A stretch of DNA of 64,000 nt, taken from Sanderia malayensis (taxonomy: Eukaryota > Cnidaria > Scyphozoa > Semaeostomeae > Pelagiidae). The notes beneath the pieces were generated by a model that did no database searches, had not been told where the DNA came from, and worked only from the letters and a program-made list of their open reading frames with translations. The stretch covers positions 248,001 through 312,000 of the forward strand of contig RQOL01000516.1 of NCBI GenBank assembly GCA_013076295.1, read 5' to 3'. Made by a program: the position numbers and the translations under genes. Below are positions 44,003 to 57,600 of the stretch, piece by piece (the first letter of the stretch is position 1; each line of letters starts with the position of its first letter).

Positions 44003-47000
44003 TCTTCACTTTTGATGACTTCCCACTTTTGATGCAATTTTTCAAACTCGTTCAATTTGTATCAAATTTTGTGGAAAGTAGAATTTTCGTATGATGACTT
44101 CCTACTTTTGCTGACTTCCCACGTTTTCCTGACTTCCCATTTTCCATTTTTTATTACTTCCCACTTCTGATGATTTCCCACTTTTTCCTGCCTTCCCATT
44201 CTTCACTTTTGATGACTTCCCACTTTTGATGCAATTTTCAAACTCTTTCAATTTCCATTAAATTTTGTGGAAGGTGCAAATTTGCTGTGCTGAATTTGAA
44301 CATGAAACAGGTTTTTGAAATTGTCATGTTTTGAGGGCAGAAAACGGCGCAAAAAAGGGGAATATCCAATTTTTCAGACTCTTTCAATTTGCATCAAATT
44401 TCGTTGAAACTACAATTTCGGTGTTATGAAATTAAATATTTAACTTGTTTTTTGAACTCTTTATGCTTTGGGGGAATAGGACGGTGTAGAAGGGGGAATA
44501 TGGAAATTTTCACACTCCTACAATTTGTATCAAATTTAGTGGAAAGTACAAATTTGGTGTGCTGAATTTGAACATGAAGCTGGTTTTTGAATTTTTCATG
44601 TTTTCAGGGCATACCAGGTTGTAAATAGGGGCAATATGCAATTTTTCAAACTCGTTCAATTTGTATCAAATTTTGTGGAAAGTAGAATTTTCGTATGATG
44701 ACTTCCTACTTTTGCTGACTTCCCACGTTTTCCTGACTTCCCATTTTCCATTTTTGATAACTTCCCACTTCTGATGATTTCCCACTTTTTCCTGCCTTCC
44801 CATTCTTCACTTTTGATGACTTCCCACTTTTGATGCAATTTTTCAAACTCTTTCAATTTCCATTAAATTTTGTGGAAGGTGCAAATTTGGTGTGCTGAAA
44901 TTGAACATGAAACAGGTTTTTGAAATTGTCATGTTTTGAGGGCATAAAACGGCGCAAGAAAGGGGAATATCCAATTTTTCAGATTCTTTCAATTTGCATC
45001 AAATTTCGTTGAAAATACAATTTCGGTATTATGGAATTAAATATTAACTTGTTCCTTGAACTCTTTATGCTTTAGGGGAATAGGACGGTGTAGAAGGGGG
45101 AATATGCAAATTTTCAAACTCCTTCAATTTGTATCAAATTTCGTTGAAAATACAATTTCGGTGTTATGAAATTTAATATTTAACTTGTTTTTTGATCTCT
45201 TTATGCTTTGGGGGAATAGGACGGTGTAGAAGGGGGAATATGCAAATTTTCAAACTGCTACAATTTGTATCAAATTTAGTGGAAAGTACAAATTTGGTGT
45301 GTTGAATTTGAACATGAAGCTGGTTTTTGAAATTTTCATGTTTTCAGGGCATACAGGTTGTAAAAGGGGGCAATATGCAATTTTTCAAACTCGTTCAATT
45401 TGTATCAAATTTTGTGGAAAGTACAATTTTGGTATGATGACTTCCTACTTTTGCTGACTTCCCCCTTTTTCCTGACTTCCCACTTCCCAGTATTGATGAC
45501 TTCCCACTTTTGACGACTTCCCACTTTTTCCTGACTTCCCACTTCCCAATTTTGATGACTTCCCACTTTTAATGCATTTTTTCAAACTCTTTCAATTTGC
45601 ATCAAATTTTGTGGAAAGTACAGATTTGGTGTGCTGAATTTGAACATGAAACAGGTTTTTGAAATTGTCATGTTTTGAGGGCATAAAACGGCGCAAAAAA
45701 GGGGAATATCCAATTTTTCAGACTCTTTCAATTTGCATCAAATTTCGTTGAAAATACAATTTCGGTGTTATGAAATTTAATATTTAACTTGTTTTTTGAT
45801 CTCTTTATGCTTTGGGGGAATAGGACGGTGAAGAATGCGGAATATGCAAATTTTCAAACTGCTACAATTTGTACCAAATTTAGTGGAAAGTACAAATTTG
45901 GTGTGTTGAATTTGAACCTGAAGCTGGTTTTTGAAATTTTCATGTTTTCAGGGCATACAAGGTTGTAAAAGGGGGCAATATGCAATTTTTCAAACTCGTT
46001 CAATTTGTATCAAATTTTGTGGAAAGTACAATTTTCGTATGATGACTTCCTACTTTTGCTGACTTCCCACGATTTCCTGGCTTCCCATTTTCCATTTTTG
46101 ATAACTTCCCACTTCTGATGATTTCCCACTTTTCCCTGCCTTCCCATTCTTGACTTTTGATGATTTCGCAATTTTGATGCAATTTTTCAAACTCTTCACT
46201 TTTTCCTGCCTTCCCACTCTTCCCTTTTGATGACTTCGCAATTTTGATGCAATTTTTCAAACTCTTTCAATTTGCGTCAAGTTTAGTGGAAAGTACAACT
46301 TTGGTGTGTTGAATTTGAACGTGAAACTGGTTTGTGAAATTTTCATGTTTTGAGGGAATACAAGGGAGTAAAAGGGGGCAATAAGCAATTTTTCAAACTC
46401 GTTCAATTTGTATCAAATTTTGTGGAAAGTACAAATGTGGTGTGCTGAATTTGAACATGAAGCTGGTTTTTGAAATTTTCATGTTTTGAGGGCATACAAG
46501 GTTGTAAAAGGGGGCAATATCAATTTTTCAAACTCTTTCAATTTGCATCAAATTTTGTGGAAAGTGCAAACTTGGTGTGCTAAGTTTGAACATGAAACTG
46601 GTTTTTGAAAATTTCATGTTTTCAGACTCTTTCAATTTGCATCAAATTTCGTTGAAAATACAATTTCGGTATTATGAAATTAAATATTTAACTTGTTTTT
46701 TGAACTCTTTATGCTTTAGGGGGATAGGACGGTGTAGAAGGGGGAATATGCAAATTTTCAAACTCCTTCAATTTGTATCAAATTTCGTTGAATATACAAT
46801 TTCGGTGTTATGAAATTAAATATTTAACTTATTTTTTGAACTCCTTATGCTTTGGGGGAATAGGACGGTGTAGAAGGGGGAATATGCAAATTTTCAAACT
46901 CCTTCAATTTGTATCAAATTTTGTGCAAAGTACAAATTTGGTGTGCTGAATTTGAACATGAAGCTGGTTTTTGAAATTTTCATGTTTTTAGGGCATACAA

Positions 47001-50000
47001 GGTTGTAAAAGGGGGCAATATGCAATTTTTCAAACTCTTTCAATTTGCATCAAACTTTGTGGAAAGTAAAATTTTGGTATGATGACTTCCCACTTCTTAT
47101 CACTTCCTACTTTTTCCTGCCTTCCCACTCTTCACTTTTGAAGAGTTCCCACTTTTGATTCCATTTTTTCAAACTCTTTCAATTTGCATCAAATTTTGTG
47201 GAAAGTACAAATTTAGTGTGCTGAATTTGAACATGAAACGGGTTTTTGAAATTGTCATGTTTTCGGGGCATATAACGGGGTAAAAAAGGGGAATATCCCA
47301 TTTTTGAAACTCTTTAAATTTGCATCAAACTTTGTGGAAAGTACAATTTTGGTATGATGACTTCCCACTTCTGATGACTTCCCGCTTTTTCCTGCCTTCC
47401 CACTCTTCACTTTTGATGACTTCCCACTTTTGATGCAATTTTTCAAACTCTTTCAATTTGTATCAAATTTTGTGGAAAGTACAAATTTGGTGTGCTGAAT
47501 ATGAACATGAAGCTGGTTTCTGAAATTTTAATTGTTTGAGGGCATAAAACGTGCTAAAAGGGGCAATATGCAATTTTTCAACTCGTTCAACTTACATCAA
47601 ATATTATGGAAAGGTCATTTTCGGTGTACTGAAATAGAATATGAAACTTGTTTTTTGAAATTTTAATGTTTTGGGAAATGAGATGGGGTAGTATAAGCGG
47701 GCAATATGCAATTTTCAAACCCATTCAATTTGTATCAAATTTTGTGGAAAGTACAATTTTGGTATGATGACTTCCCACTTATGATGACTTCCCACTTTTT
47801 CCTGCCTTCCCACTCTTCACTTTTGATGACTTCCCACTTTTGATTCCATTTTTTCAAACTCTTTCACTTTGCATCAAATTTTGTGGAAAGTACAAATTTG
47901 GTGTGCTGAATTTGAACATGAAACGGGTTTTTGAAATTGTCATGTTTTCAGGGCATAAAAGGGAGTAAAAGGGGGCAATATGAAATTTTTCAAACTCGTT
48001 CAATTTGTACCAATTTTTCTTGAAAGTACAATTTTGTTATGATGACTTCCCACTTGTATAAGGGGGCAATATGCAATTTTTCAAACTCGTTCAATTTGTA
48101 TCAAATTTTGTGGAAAGTACAATTTTCGTATGATGACTTCCTACTTTTGTTCACTTCCCACGTTTTCTTGACTTCCCATTTTCCATTTTTGATCACTTCC
48201 CACTACTGATGACTTCCCACTTTTTCCTGCCTTCCTACTCTTCACTTTTGATTACTTCCCACTTGTGATGCAATTTTTAAAACTTTTTCAAGTTGCATCA
48301 CATTTTGTGCAAAGTACAAATTTTGTGTGCTGAATTTCAATATGTAACTTGTTTTTGAAATTTTAATGTTTTGAGGGCATAAAACGTGCTAAAAGGGGCA
48401 ATATGCAATTTTTCAAGCTCGTTCAACTTCCATCAAATATTGTGGAAAGTGCATTTTCGGTGTACTGAAATAGAATATGAAACTTGATTTTGAAATTTTA
48501 ATGTTTTGGGGAATGAGACGGGGTAGTAGAAGCGGGCAATATGAAATTTTCAAACCTGTTCAATTTGTATCAATTTTTTTGGAAAGTACAATTTTGGTAT
48601 GATGACTTCCCACTTTTGCTGACTTCCCAATTTCTCTTGACGTCCCACTTCCCACTTCTGATGACTTCCCACTTTTTCGTGCCTTCCCACTCTTCCCTTT
48701 TGATGATTTCGCAATTTTGATGCAATTTTTCAAACTCTTTCAATTTGCATCAAACTTTGTGGAAAGTACTATTTTGGTATGATGACTTCCCACTTCTGAT
48801 GACTTCCCACTTTTTCCTGCCTTCCCATTCTTCACTTTTGATAACTTCCCACTTTTGATTCCATTTTTTCAAACTCGTTCAATTTGTACAAATTTTTCTG
48901 GAAAGTACAATGTTGTTATGATGACTTCCCACTTTGCTGACTTCCCACTTTTTCTTGACTTCCCACTTTCCAATTTTGATGACTTCCCACTTCCCACTTT
49001 TGTCGATTAGCCACATTGGATGCAATTTTTCAAACTCGTTCAATTTGCATCAAATTCTGTGGAAAGTACAATTTTGGTATGATGGCTTCCCACTTCTGAT
49101 GACTTCCCACTTTTTCCTGCCTTCCCATTCTTCACTTTTGATAACTTCCCACTTTTGATTCCATTTTTTCAAACTCGTTCAATTTGTACAAATTTTTCTG
49201 GAAAGTACAATGTTGTTATGATGACTTCCCACTTTGCTGACTTCCCACTTTTTCTTGACTTCCCACTTTCCAATTTTGATGACTTCCCACTTCCCACTTT
49301 TGTCGATTAGCCACATTGGATGCAATTTTTCAAACTCGTTCAATTTGCATCAAATTCTGTGGAAAGTACAATTTTGGTATGATGGCTTCCAACTTTTGCT
49401 GACTTCCCACTTTTTCCTGCCTTCCCACTCTTCACTTTTGATGACTTCCCACTTTTGATTCCATTTTTTCAAACTCTTTCACTTTGTATCAAATTTTGTG
49501 GAAGGTACAAATTTGGTGTGCTGAATTTGAATATGAAACGGGTTTTTGAAATTGTCATGTTTTCAGGGCATAAAAGGGAGTAAAAGGGGGCAATATGAAA
49601 TTTTTCAAACTCGTTCAATTTGTACCAATTTTTCTTGAAAGTACAATTTTGTTATGATGACTTCCCACTTGTATAAGGGGGCAATATGCAATTTTTCAAA
49701 CTCGTTCAATTTGTACGAAATTTTGTGGAACATACAATTTTGGTATGATGACTTCCTACTTTTGTTCACTTCCCACGTTTTCTTGACTTCCCATTTTCCA
49801 TTTTTAATCACTTCCCACTTCTGATGACTTCCCACTTTTTCCTGCCTTCCCACTCTTCACTTTTGATGACTTCCCACTTGTGATGCAATTTTTAAAACTC
49901 TTTCAATTTGCATCAAATTTTGTGCAAAGTACAAATTTGGTGTGCTGAATTTCAATATGAAACTTGTTTTTGAAATTTTAATGTTTTGAGGGCATAAAAC

Positions 50001-51650
50001 GTGCTAAAAGGGGGAATATGCAATTTTTGAAGCTCGTTCAACTTGCATCAAATATTGTGGAAAGCGCATTTTCGGTGTACTGAAATAGAATATGAAACTT
50101 GTTTTTTGAAATTTTAATGTTTTGGGGAATGAGACGGGGTAGTAGAAGCGGGCAATATGCAATTTTCAAAGTACAATTTTGGTATGATGACTTCCCACTT
50201 TTGCTGACTTCCCAATTTCTCTTGACGTCCCATTTCCCACTTCTGATGACTTCCCACTTTTTCGTGCCTTCCCACTCTTCCCTTTTGATGACTTCCCACT
50301 TTTCTTGACTTCTCACTCCCCACCTTTGATGATTTCCAACTTTTAATGCAAGTTTTCAATCACTTTCAATTTGCATCAAATTTTTTGGAAGATGGAAATT
50401 TAGTATGATGACTTCCCACCTTTGCTAACTTCTCAATTTTTGTTGACCTCCACTTTCCACTTTCGGTGACCTCCCACTTTTCATAACTTCCCACTTTTTC
50501 TTGATATCCCATTTCCAACTTTTGACAACCTCCCACTTTTGGCGACTTCCCACTTTTTCCTGTTTTCCCACTTCCCACCTTTGATGAATTCCCACTTTTG
50601 ATGCCATTTTTCAAACTCTTTCAATGTGCATCAAAATTGGTGGAAAGTAGAATTTTGGTATGATGATTTCTCACTTTTGATAACTTCCCACTTTTTCTTC
50701 ATATCCCACTTCCCTCTTTTGACGACCTCACACTTTTGGTGACTTCCCACTTTTAGAAATATGCACGTTTTCAAACTCGTTCAATTTGGAAATATATAAT
50801 AGTACATATAGTATAAAGAGTACAAATACAAAAATACAATTTTGGTTTGATGACTTCCCACTTTTTATGACTTCCCATTTTTGAGGCCGTTTTTCAAATT
50901 CTCTCAATTTCCATCAAATTTTGTGGAAAGTACAAATTTAGTTTGATGACTTCCCACTTTCGCTGACTTCCCATTTTTCTTGACTTCCCACTTTACACTT
51001 TTCATGACTTCCCAATTTTCATGACTTCCCACTTTTTCCTGGCTTCCCACTTCCCACTTTTAATGACTGCCCACCTTTGATGCCATTTTTCAAACTCTTT
51101 GAATTGACATCCAACTTTGTAGAAAGTACAACTTTGGTATGATGATTTCCCACTTCTGCTGACTTCTCAATTTTTTTTGATTTTCCACTTCCCACTTTTG
51201 ACGACTTCCCACTTTTGTCATTTTTGATGCCTTTTTTCAAACTCCTTCATTTGTATCAAATTTGGTGGAAAGTACAGTTTTGTATGATGATTTCCCATTT
51301 TTGCTCACTTCCCACTTTTTCTTCATATCCCACTTCCCTCTTTTGATGCCCTCCCACTTTTGGTGACTTCCCACTTTTAGAAATATGCACGTTCTCACCC
51401 TCGTTCAATTTGGAAATATATAATAGTACATATAGTATAAACAGTACAAATACAAAAATACAATTTTGGTATTATGACTTCCGACCTTTCATGACTTTCC
51501 ACTTTTGAGGCCGTTTTTCAAATTCTCTCAATTTCCATCAAATTTTGTGGAAAGTACAAATTTGGTGTGCTGAATTTGAAAAGGAATTTGGTTTTTGTAA
51601 TTTTCATGCTTTGAGGGCATACAAGGTTGAAAAAGGGGGCAATACGCAAG
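44003..51650. repeat. Mosaic satellite, block 5
   Basis: It continues the array broken by the gypsy insertion, in the same orientation. The first 650 bp include a near-duplicate pair (44041 and 44645 onward). It is rich in the CAATTTCGGTGTTATG and TGAGGGCATACAAGG modules. 50640-51480 includes a distinct variant with AATATATAATAGTACATATAG (50800 and 51410). No gene is seen. Confidence 0.9.
48781..49380. repeat. Recent 300-bp tandem duplication
   Basis: 48781-49080 and 49081-49380 are nearly identical over exactly 300 bp. Visible differences cluster near the end of the second unit, and line-for-line the last 60 bp match completely. Local slippage or unequal exchange inside the satellite. Confidence 0.85.
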
Positions 51651-54600
51651 TTTTCAAACTCGTTCAATTTGTATCAAATTTTGTGGAAAGTACAATTTTG
51701 GTATGATGACTTCCCACCTTTGCTGACTTCCCACTTTTTCTTGACTTCCCATTTTCGACTTTTGATGACTTCCCATATTTGATGACTTCCCACTTTACCT
51801 GACTTCCCACTCCCCACATTTGACGACCTCCTACCTTTGGTGACTTCCCACTTTTAGTAATATTCAAATTTTCCATCTCGTTCAAGTTGGAAATATGCCA
51901 TAGTAAATATAGTACAAACAGTACAAATATAAAAATACAATTTTGGTATGATGACTTCCCACCTTTGCTGACTTCCCACTTTTCTTGACTTCCCATTTTC
52001 CACATTTGATGACTTCCCACTTTTGGTGGTTTCCCACTCTTTGTCAGATAAAGTGGGGCTCTTCAATGTAATTATTCCGTTGAACCTCCTTTGTTTCCTT
52101 CCAAAGTTAATGCCCGTGACACTAGCTGTAGGAAGAGTGGATACGATAATTCGTGTATGCTTTATTGAGATTCTGTTCATACTGTGCGATGTCCGCTTGC
52201 CTTATCTACGGGAAGCGAATGTCACCATAATCAGATAAAACCACTTTTGGTAGCTTCCCACTTCCCACTTTTGGTGACTTCCCACTTTTGATGATTTCCC
52301 ACTTTTCCCGTCTTCCCACCTCCCACTTTTGATGACTTCTCACTTTTTATCCAATTTTTCAAACTCTTTCTATTTGCATCAAATTTTGTGCAAAGTACAA
52401 ATTTGGTGTGCTGAATTTGAAAAGGAAGCTGGTTTTTGTAATTTTCATGCTTTGAGGGCATAGAAGGTTGAAAAAGGGGGCAATATGCAAGTTTTCAAAC
52501 TCGTTCAATTTGAATCAAATTTTGTGGAAAGTACAACTTTGGTATGAGGACTTCCCACTTTGCTGACTTCCCACTTTTTCTTGACTTCCACTTTCCAATT
52601 TTGATGACTTCCCACTTTTGCCTGACTTCCCACTTCCCACTTTTGCCGATTTGTAACATTTGATGCACATTTTCAAACTCGTTCAATTTGCATCAAATTC
52701 TGTTGAAAGTACAATTTTGGTATGATGACTTCCCACTTCTTACGACTTCCTACTTTTTCCTGCCTTCCCACTCTTCACTTTTGATGAGTTCCCACTTTTG
52801 ATTCCATTTTTTCAAACTCTTTCAATTTGCATCAAATTTTGTGGAAAGTACACATTTGGTGTGCTGAATTTGAACATGAAACGGGTTTTTGAAATTGTCA
52901 TGTTTTCAGGGCATATAACGGGGTAAAAAAGGGGAATATCCCATTTTTGAAACTCTTTCAATTTGCATCAAACTTTGTGGAAAGTACAATTTTGGTATGA
53001 TGACTTCCCACTTCTGATGACTTCCCGCTTTTTCCTGCCTTCCCACTCTTCAGTTTTGATGACTTCCCACTTTTGATGCAATTTTTCAAACTCTTTCAAT
53101 TTGTATCAAATTTTGTGAAAAGTACAAATTTGGTGTGCTGAATATGAACATGAAGCTGGTTTCTGAAATTTTAATGGTTTGAGGGCATAAAACGTGCTAA
53201 AAGGGGCAATATGCAATTTTTCAACTCGTTCAACTTGCATCAAATATTATGGAAAGGTCATTTTCGGTGTACTGAAATAGAATATGAAACTTGTTTTTTG
53301 AAATTTTAATGTTTTGGGAAATGAGATGGGGTATTATAAGCGGGCAATATGCAATTTTCAAACCCATTCAATTTGTATCAAATTTTGTGGAAAGTACAAT
53401 TTTGGTATGATGACTTCCCACTTTTGCTGACTTCCCAATTTCTCTTGACTTCCCACTTCCCACTTTTGCTGACTTCCCACTTTTTCTTGACTTCCCATCC
53501 CCCACTCTTGATGACTTCCTACTTTTGATGCAATTTTTCAAACTCGTTCAATGTGCATCAAAATTTGGTTCAAAGTACAATTTTGTATGATGATTTCCCA
53601 CTTCTGCTCACTTCCCACTTTTTCTTGACATTTCACTTCCCACTTTTGACGACTTCCCTTTTTTGGTGACTTCCCACTTTTTGTCAGATAAAGTGAGTTT
53701 CTCTCAGATAAAGTCGGTTTTCCTCAATATAGTTATTCCGTTGAAGCTCGCTTGTTTTTTTCCAAATTTAACGCCTGTGACACTAGCTGTAAGAAGAGTG
53801 GATACGATAATTCGTGCATGCTTTATTGAGATTCTGTTCATACTGTGTGATGTCCGCTTGCCTTATCTATGGGGTTCGAATGTCACGATAATCAGATAAA
53901 CCCACTTTTGGTAATTTCCCATCTTCACTCGTCCATGACTTCACTCGTTCAACTTGCATCAAATTTGGCGAAAAGTACAGTTTTTGTGTGCTGAATTTCA
54001 ATATGAAACTGGTATTTGAAATTTGCATGTTTTTGGGGCATACAACTGGGTATAAGGGTATATCACATGCAAGTTTTCAAACTCGTTCAATTTGTATCAA
54101 ATTTTGTGGAAAGTACAATTTTGGTATGAAGACTTCCCACTTTGCTGACTTCCCACTTTTTCTTGACTTCCCACTTTCCAATTTTGATGACTTCCCACTT
54201 TTGCCTGACTTTCCACTTCCCACTTTTGACGATTTGCCACATTTGATGCAATTTTTCAAACTCCTTCATTTGCATCAAATTCTGTGGAAAGTACATTTTT
54301 GGTATGATGACTTCCCACTTCTTATGACTTCCCACTTTTTCCTGACATCCCACTTCCCACTTTTGATGACTTCCCACTTTTGAACACTTCCTACATTTTC
54401 CTGACTTCGCACTTCCCAATATTGATGACTTCCCACTTTTGATGCAATTTTTCAAACTCTTTCAATTTGCATCAAACTTTGTGGAAAGTACAATTTTGGT
54501 ATGATGACATCCCACTTCTTATGACTTCCCACTTTTTCCTGACTTCCCACTTCCCACTTTTGATGACTTCCCAATTTTGATTCCATTTTTTCAAACTCTT

Positions 54601-57600
54601 TCAATTTGTATCAAATTTTGTGGAAAGTACACGTTTGGTGTGCTGAATTTGAACATGAAGCTTGTTTTTGAAATTTTCATGTTTTGAGGGCATACAAGGT
54701 TGTAAGAGAGGGCAATATGCAATTTTTCAAACTCGTTCAATTTGTATCAAATTTTGTGGAAAGTACAATTTTTGTATGATGACTTCCTACTTTGCCGACT
54801 TCCCACTTTTTCTTGACTTCCCACTTTCCAATTTTTGATAACTTCCCACTTCTGATGACTTCCCACTTTTTCCTGCCTTCCCACTTTTCACTTTTGATGA
54901 TTTCGCAATTTTGATGCAATTTTTCAAACTCTTTCAATTTGCATCAAACTTTCTGGAAAGCACAATTTTGGTATGATGACTTCCCACTTATGATGACTTC
55001 CACTCTTTCCTGCCTTCCCACTCTTCACTTTTGATGACTTCCCACTTTTGATTCAATTTTTTCAAACTCTTTCACTTTGCATCAAATTTTGTGGAAAGTA
55101 CAAATTTGGTGTGCTGAATTTGAACATGAAACGGGTTTTTGAAATTGTCATGTTTTCAGGGCATAAAAGGGAGTAAAAGGGGGCAATATGAAATTTTTCA
55201 AACTCGTTCAATTTGTACCAATTTTTCTGGAAAGTACAATTTTGTTATGATGACTTACCACTTTGCTGTCCTCCACTTTTTCTTGACTTCCCACTTTCCA
55301 ATTTTGATCACTTCCCACCTCCCACTTTTGTCGATTAGCCACATTGGATGCAATTTTTCAAACTCGTTCAATTTGCATCAAATTTTGTGGAAAGTACTAA
55401 TTTGGTATGATCACTTCCCACTTCTGATGGCTTCCCACTTTTTCTCGACTTCCCACTTTCCAATTTTGATGACTTACCACTTTTGCCTGACTTTCCACTT
55501 CCCACTTTTGACGATTTGCCACATTTGATGCAATTTTTCAAACTCCTTCAATTTGCATCAAATTCTGTGGAAAGTACATTTTTGGTATGATGACTTCCCA
55601 CTTCTTATGACTTCCCACTTTTTCCTGACATCCCACTTCCCACTTTTGATGACTTCCCACTTTTGAACACTTCCTACATTTTCCTGACTTCGCACTTCCC
55701 AATATTGATGACTTCCCACTTTTGATGCAATTTTTCAAACTCTTTCAATTTGCATCAAACTTTGTGGAAAGTACAATTTTGGTATGATGACATCCCACTT
55801 CTTATGACTTCCCACTTTTTCCTGACTTCCCACTTCCCACTTTTGATGACTTCCCAATTTTGATTCCATTTTTTCAAACTCTTTCAATTTGTATCAAATT
55901 TTGTGGAAAGTACACGTTTGGTGTGCTGAATTTGAACATGAAGCTTGTTTTTGAAATTTTCATGTTTTGAGGGCATACAAGGTTGTAAGAGAGGGCAATA
56001 TGCAATTTTTCAAACTCGTTCAATTTGTATCAAATTTTGTGGAAAGTACAATTTTTGTATGATGACTTCCTACTTTGCCGACTTCCCACTTTTTCTTGAC
56101 TTCCCACTTTCCAATTTTTGATAACTTCCCACTTCTGATGACTTCCCACTTTTTCCTGCCTTCCCACTTTTCACTTTTGATGATTTCGCAATTTTGATGC
56201 AATTTTTCAAACTCTTTCAATTTGCATCAAACTTTCTGGAAAGCACAATTTTGGTATGATGACTTCCCACTTATGATGACTTCCACTCTTTCCTGCCTTC
56301 CCACTCTTCACTTTTGATGACTTCCCACTTTTGATTCAATTTTTTCAAACTCTTTCACTTTGCATCAAATTTTGTGGAAAGTACAAATTTGGTGTGCTGA
56401 ATTTGAACATGAAACGGGTTTTTGAAATTGTCATGTTTTCAGGGCATAAAAGGGAGTAAAAGGGGGCAATATGAAATTTTTCAAACTCGTTCAATTTGTA
56501 CCAATTTTTCTGGAAAGTACAATTTTGGTATGATGACTTACCACTTTGCTGTCCTCCCACTTTTTCTTGACTTCCCACTTTCCAATTTTGATGACTTCCC
56601 ACCTCCCACTTTTGTCGATTAGCCACATTGGATGCAATTTTCAAACTCGTTCAATTTGCATCAAATTTTGTGGAAAGTACTAATTTGGTATGATCACTTC
56701 CCACTTCTGATGGCTTCCCACTTTTTCTCGACTTCCCACTTTCCAGTTTTGATGATTTCCCAATTCTGATGACTTCCCACTTTTTCCTGACTTTCCACTT
56801 CCCACATTTAATGAATTCCCACTTTTCATGCAATTTTTCAAATTCGTTCAACTTGCATCAAATTTGGCGAAAAGTACAGTTTTGGTGTGCTGAATTTGAA
56901 TATGAAACTTTTTTTTGAAATTTTTATGTGTTTGGGGCATACAACGGGGTATAAGGGACAACATGCAATTTTTCAAACTCGTTCAATTTGCATCAAGTTT
57001 TGTGGAATGTACAATTTTGGTGTCCTAAGTTTGAACATGAAGCTGGTTTTTGGAATTTCCATGTTTTGAGGGCATACAAGGTTGTATAAGGGGGCAATAT
57101 GCAATTTTTCAAACTCGTTCAATTTGTATGAAATTTTGTGGAACATACAATTTTGGTATGATGACTTCCTACTTTTGTTCACTTCCCACGTTTTCTTGAC
57201 TTCCCATTTTCCATTTTTGATAACTTCCCACTTCTGATGACTTCCCGCTTTTTCCTGCCTTCCCACTCTTCACTTTTGATGACTTCCCACTTTTGATGCA
57301 ATTTCTCAAACTCTTTCAATTTGCATCAAATTTTGTGCAAAGTACAAATTTGGTGTGCTGAATTTGAAAATGAATCTGTTTTTTGTAATTTTCATGCTTT
57401 GGGGGCATACAAGGTTGAAAAAGGGGGCAATATGCAAGTTTTCAAACTCGTTCAATTTGCATCAAATTTGGCGAAAAGTGCAGTTTTCGTGTGCTGAATT
57501 TCAATATGAAACTGGTTTTTTGAAATTTGTATGTTTTCGGGGCATACAACTGGGTATAACATGCAAATTTTCAAACTCGTTCAATTTGTATCAAATTTTG

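Noticed and set aside
48781..49380. CRISPR-like regular repeats
   Set aside because: The sequence is eukaryotic; units are degenerate and contiguous with no unique spacers of constant length, and no cas genes occur.
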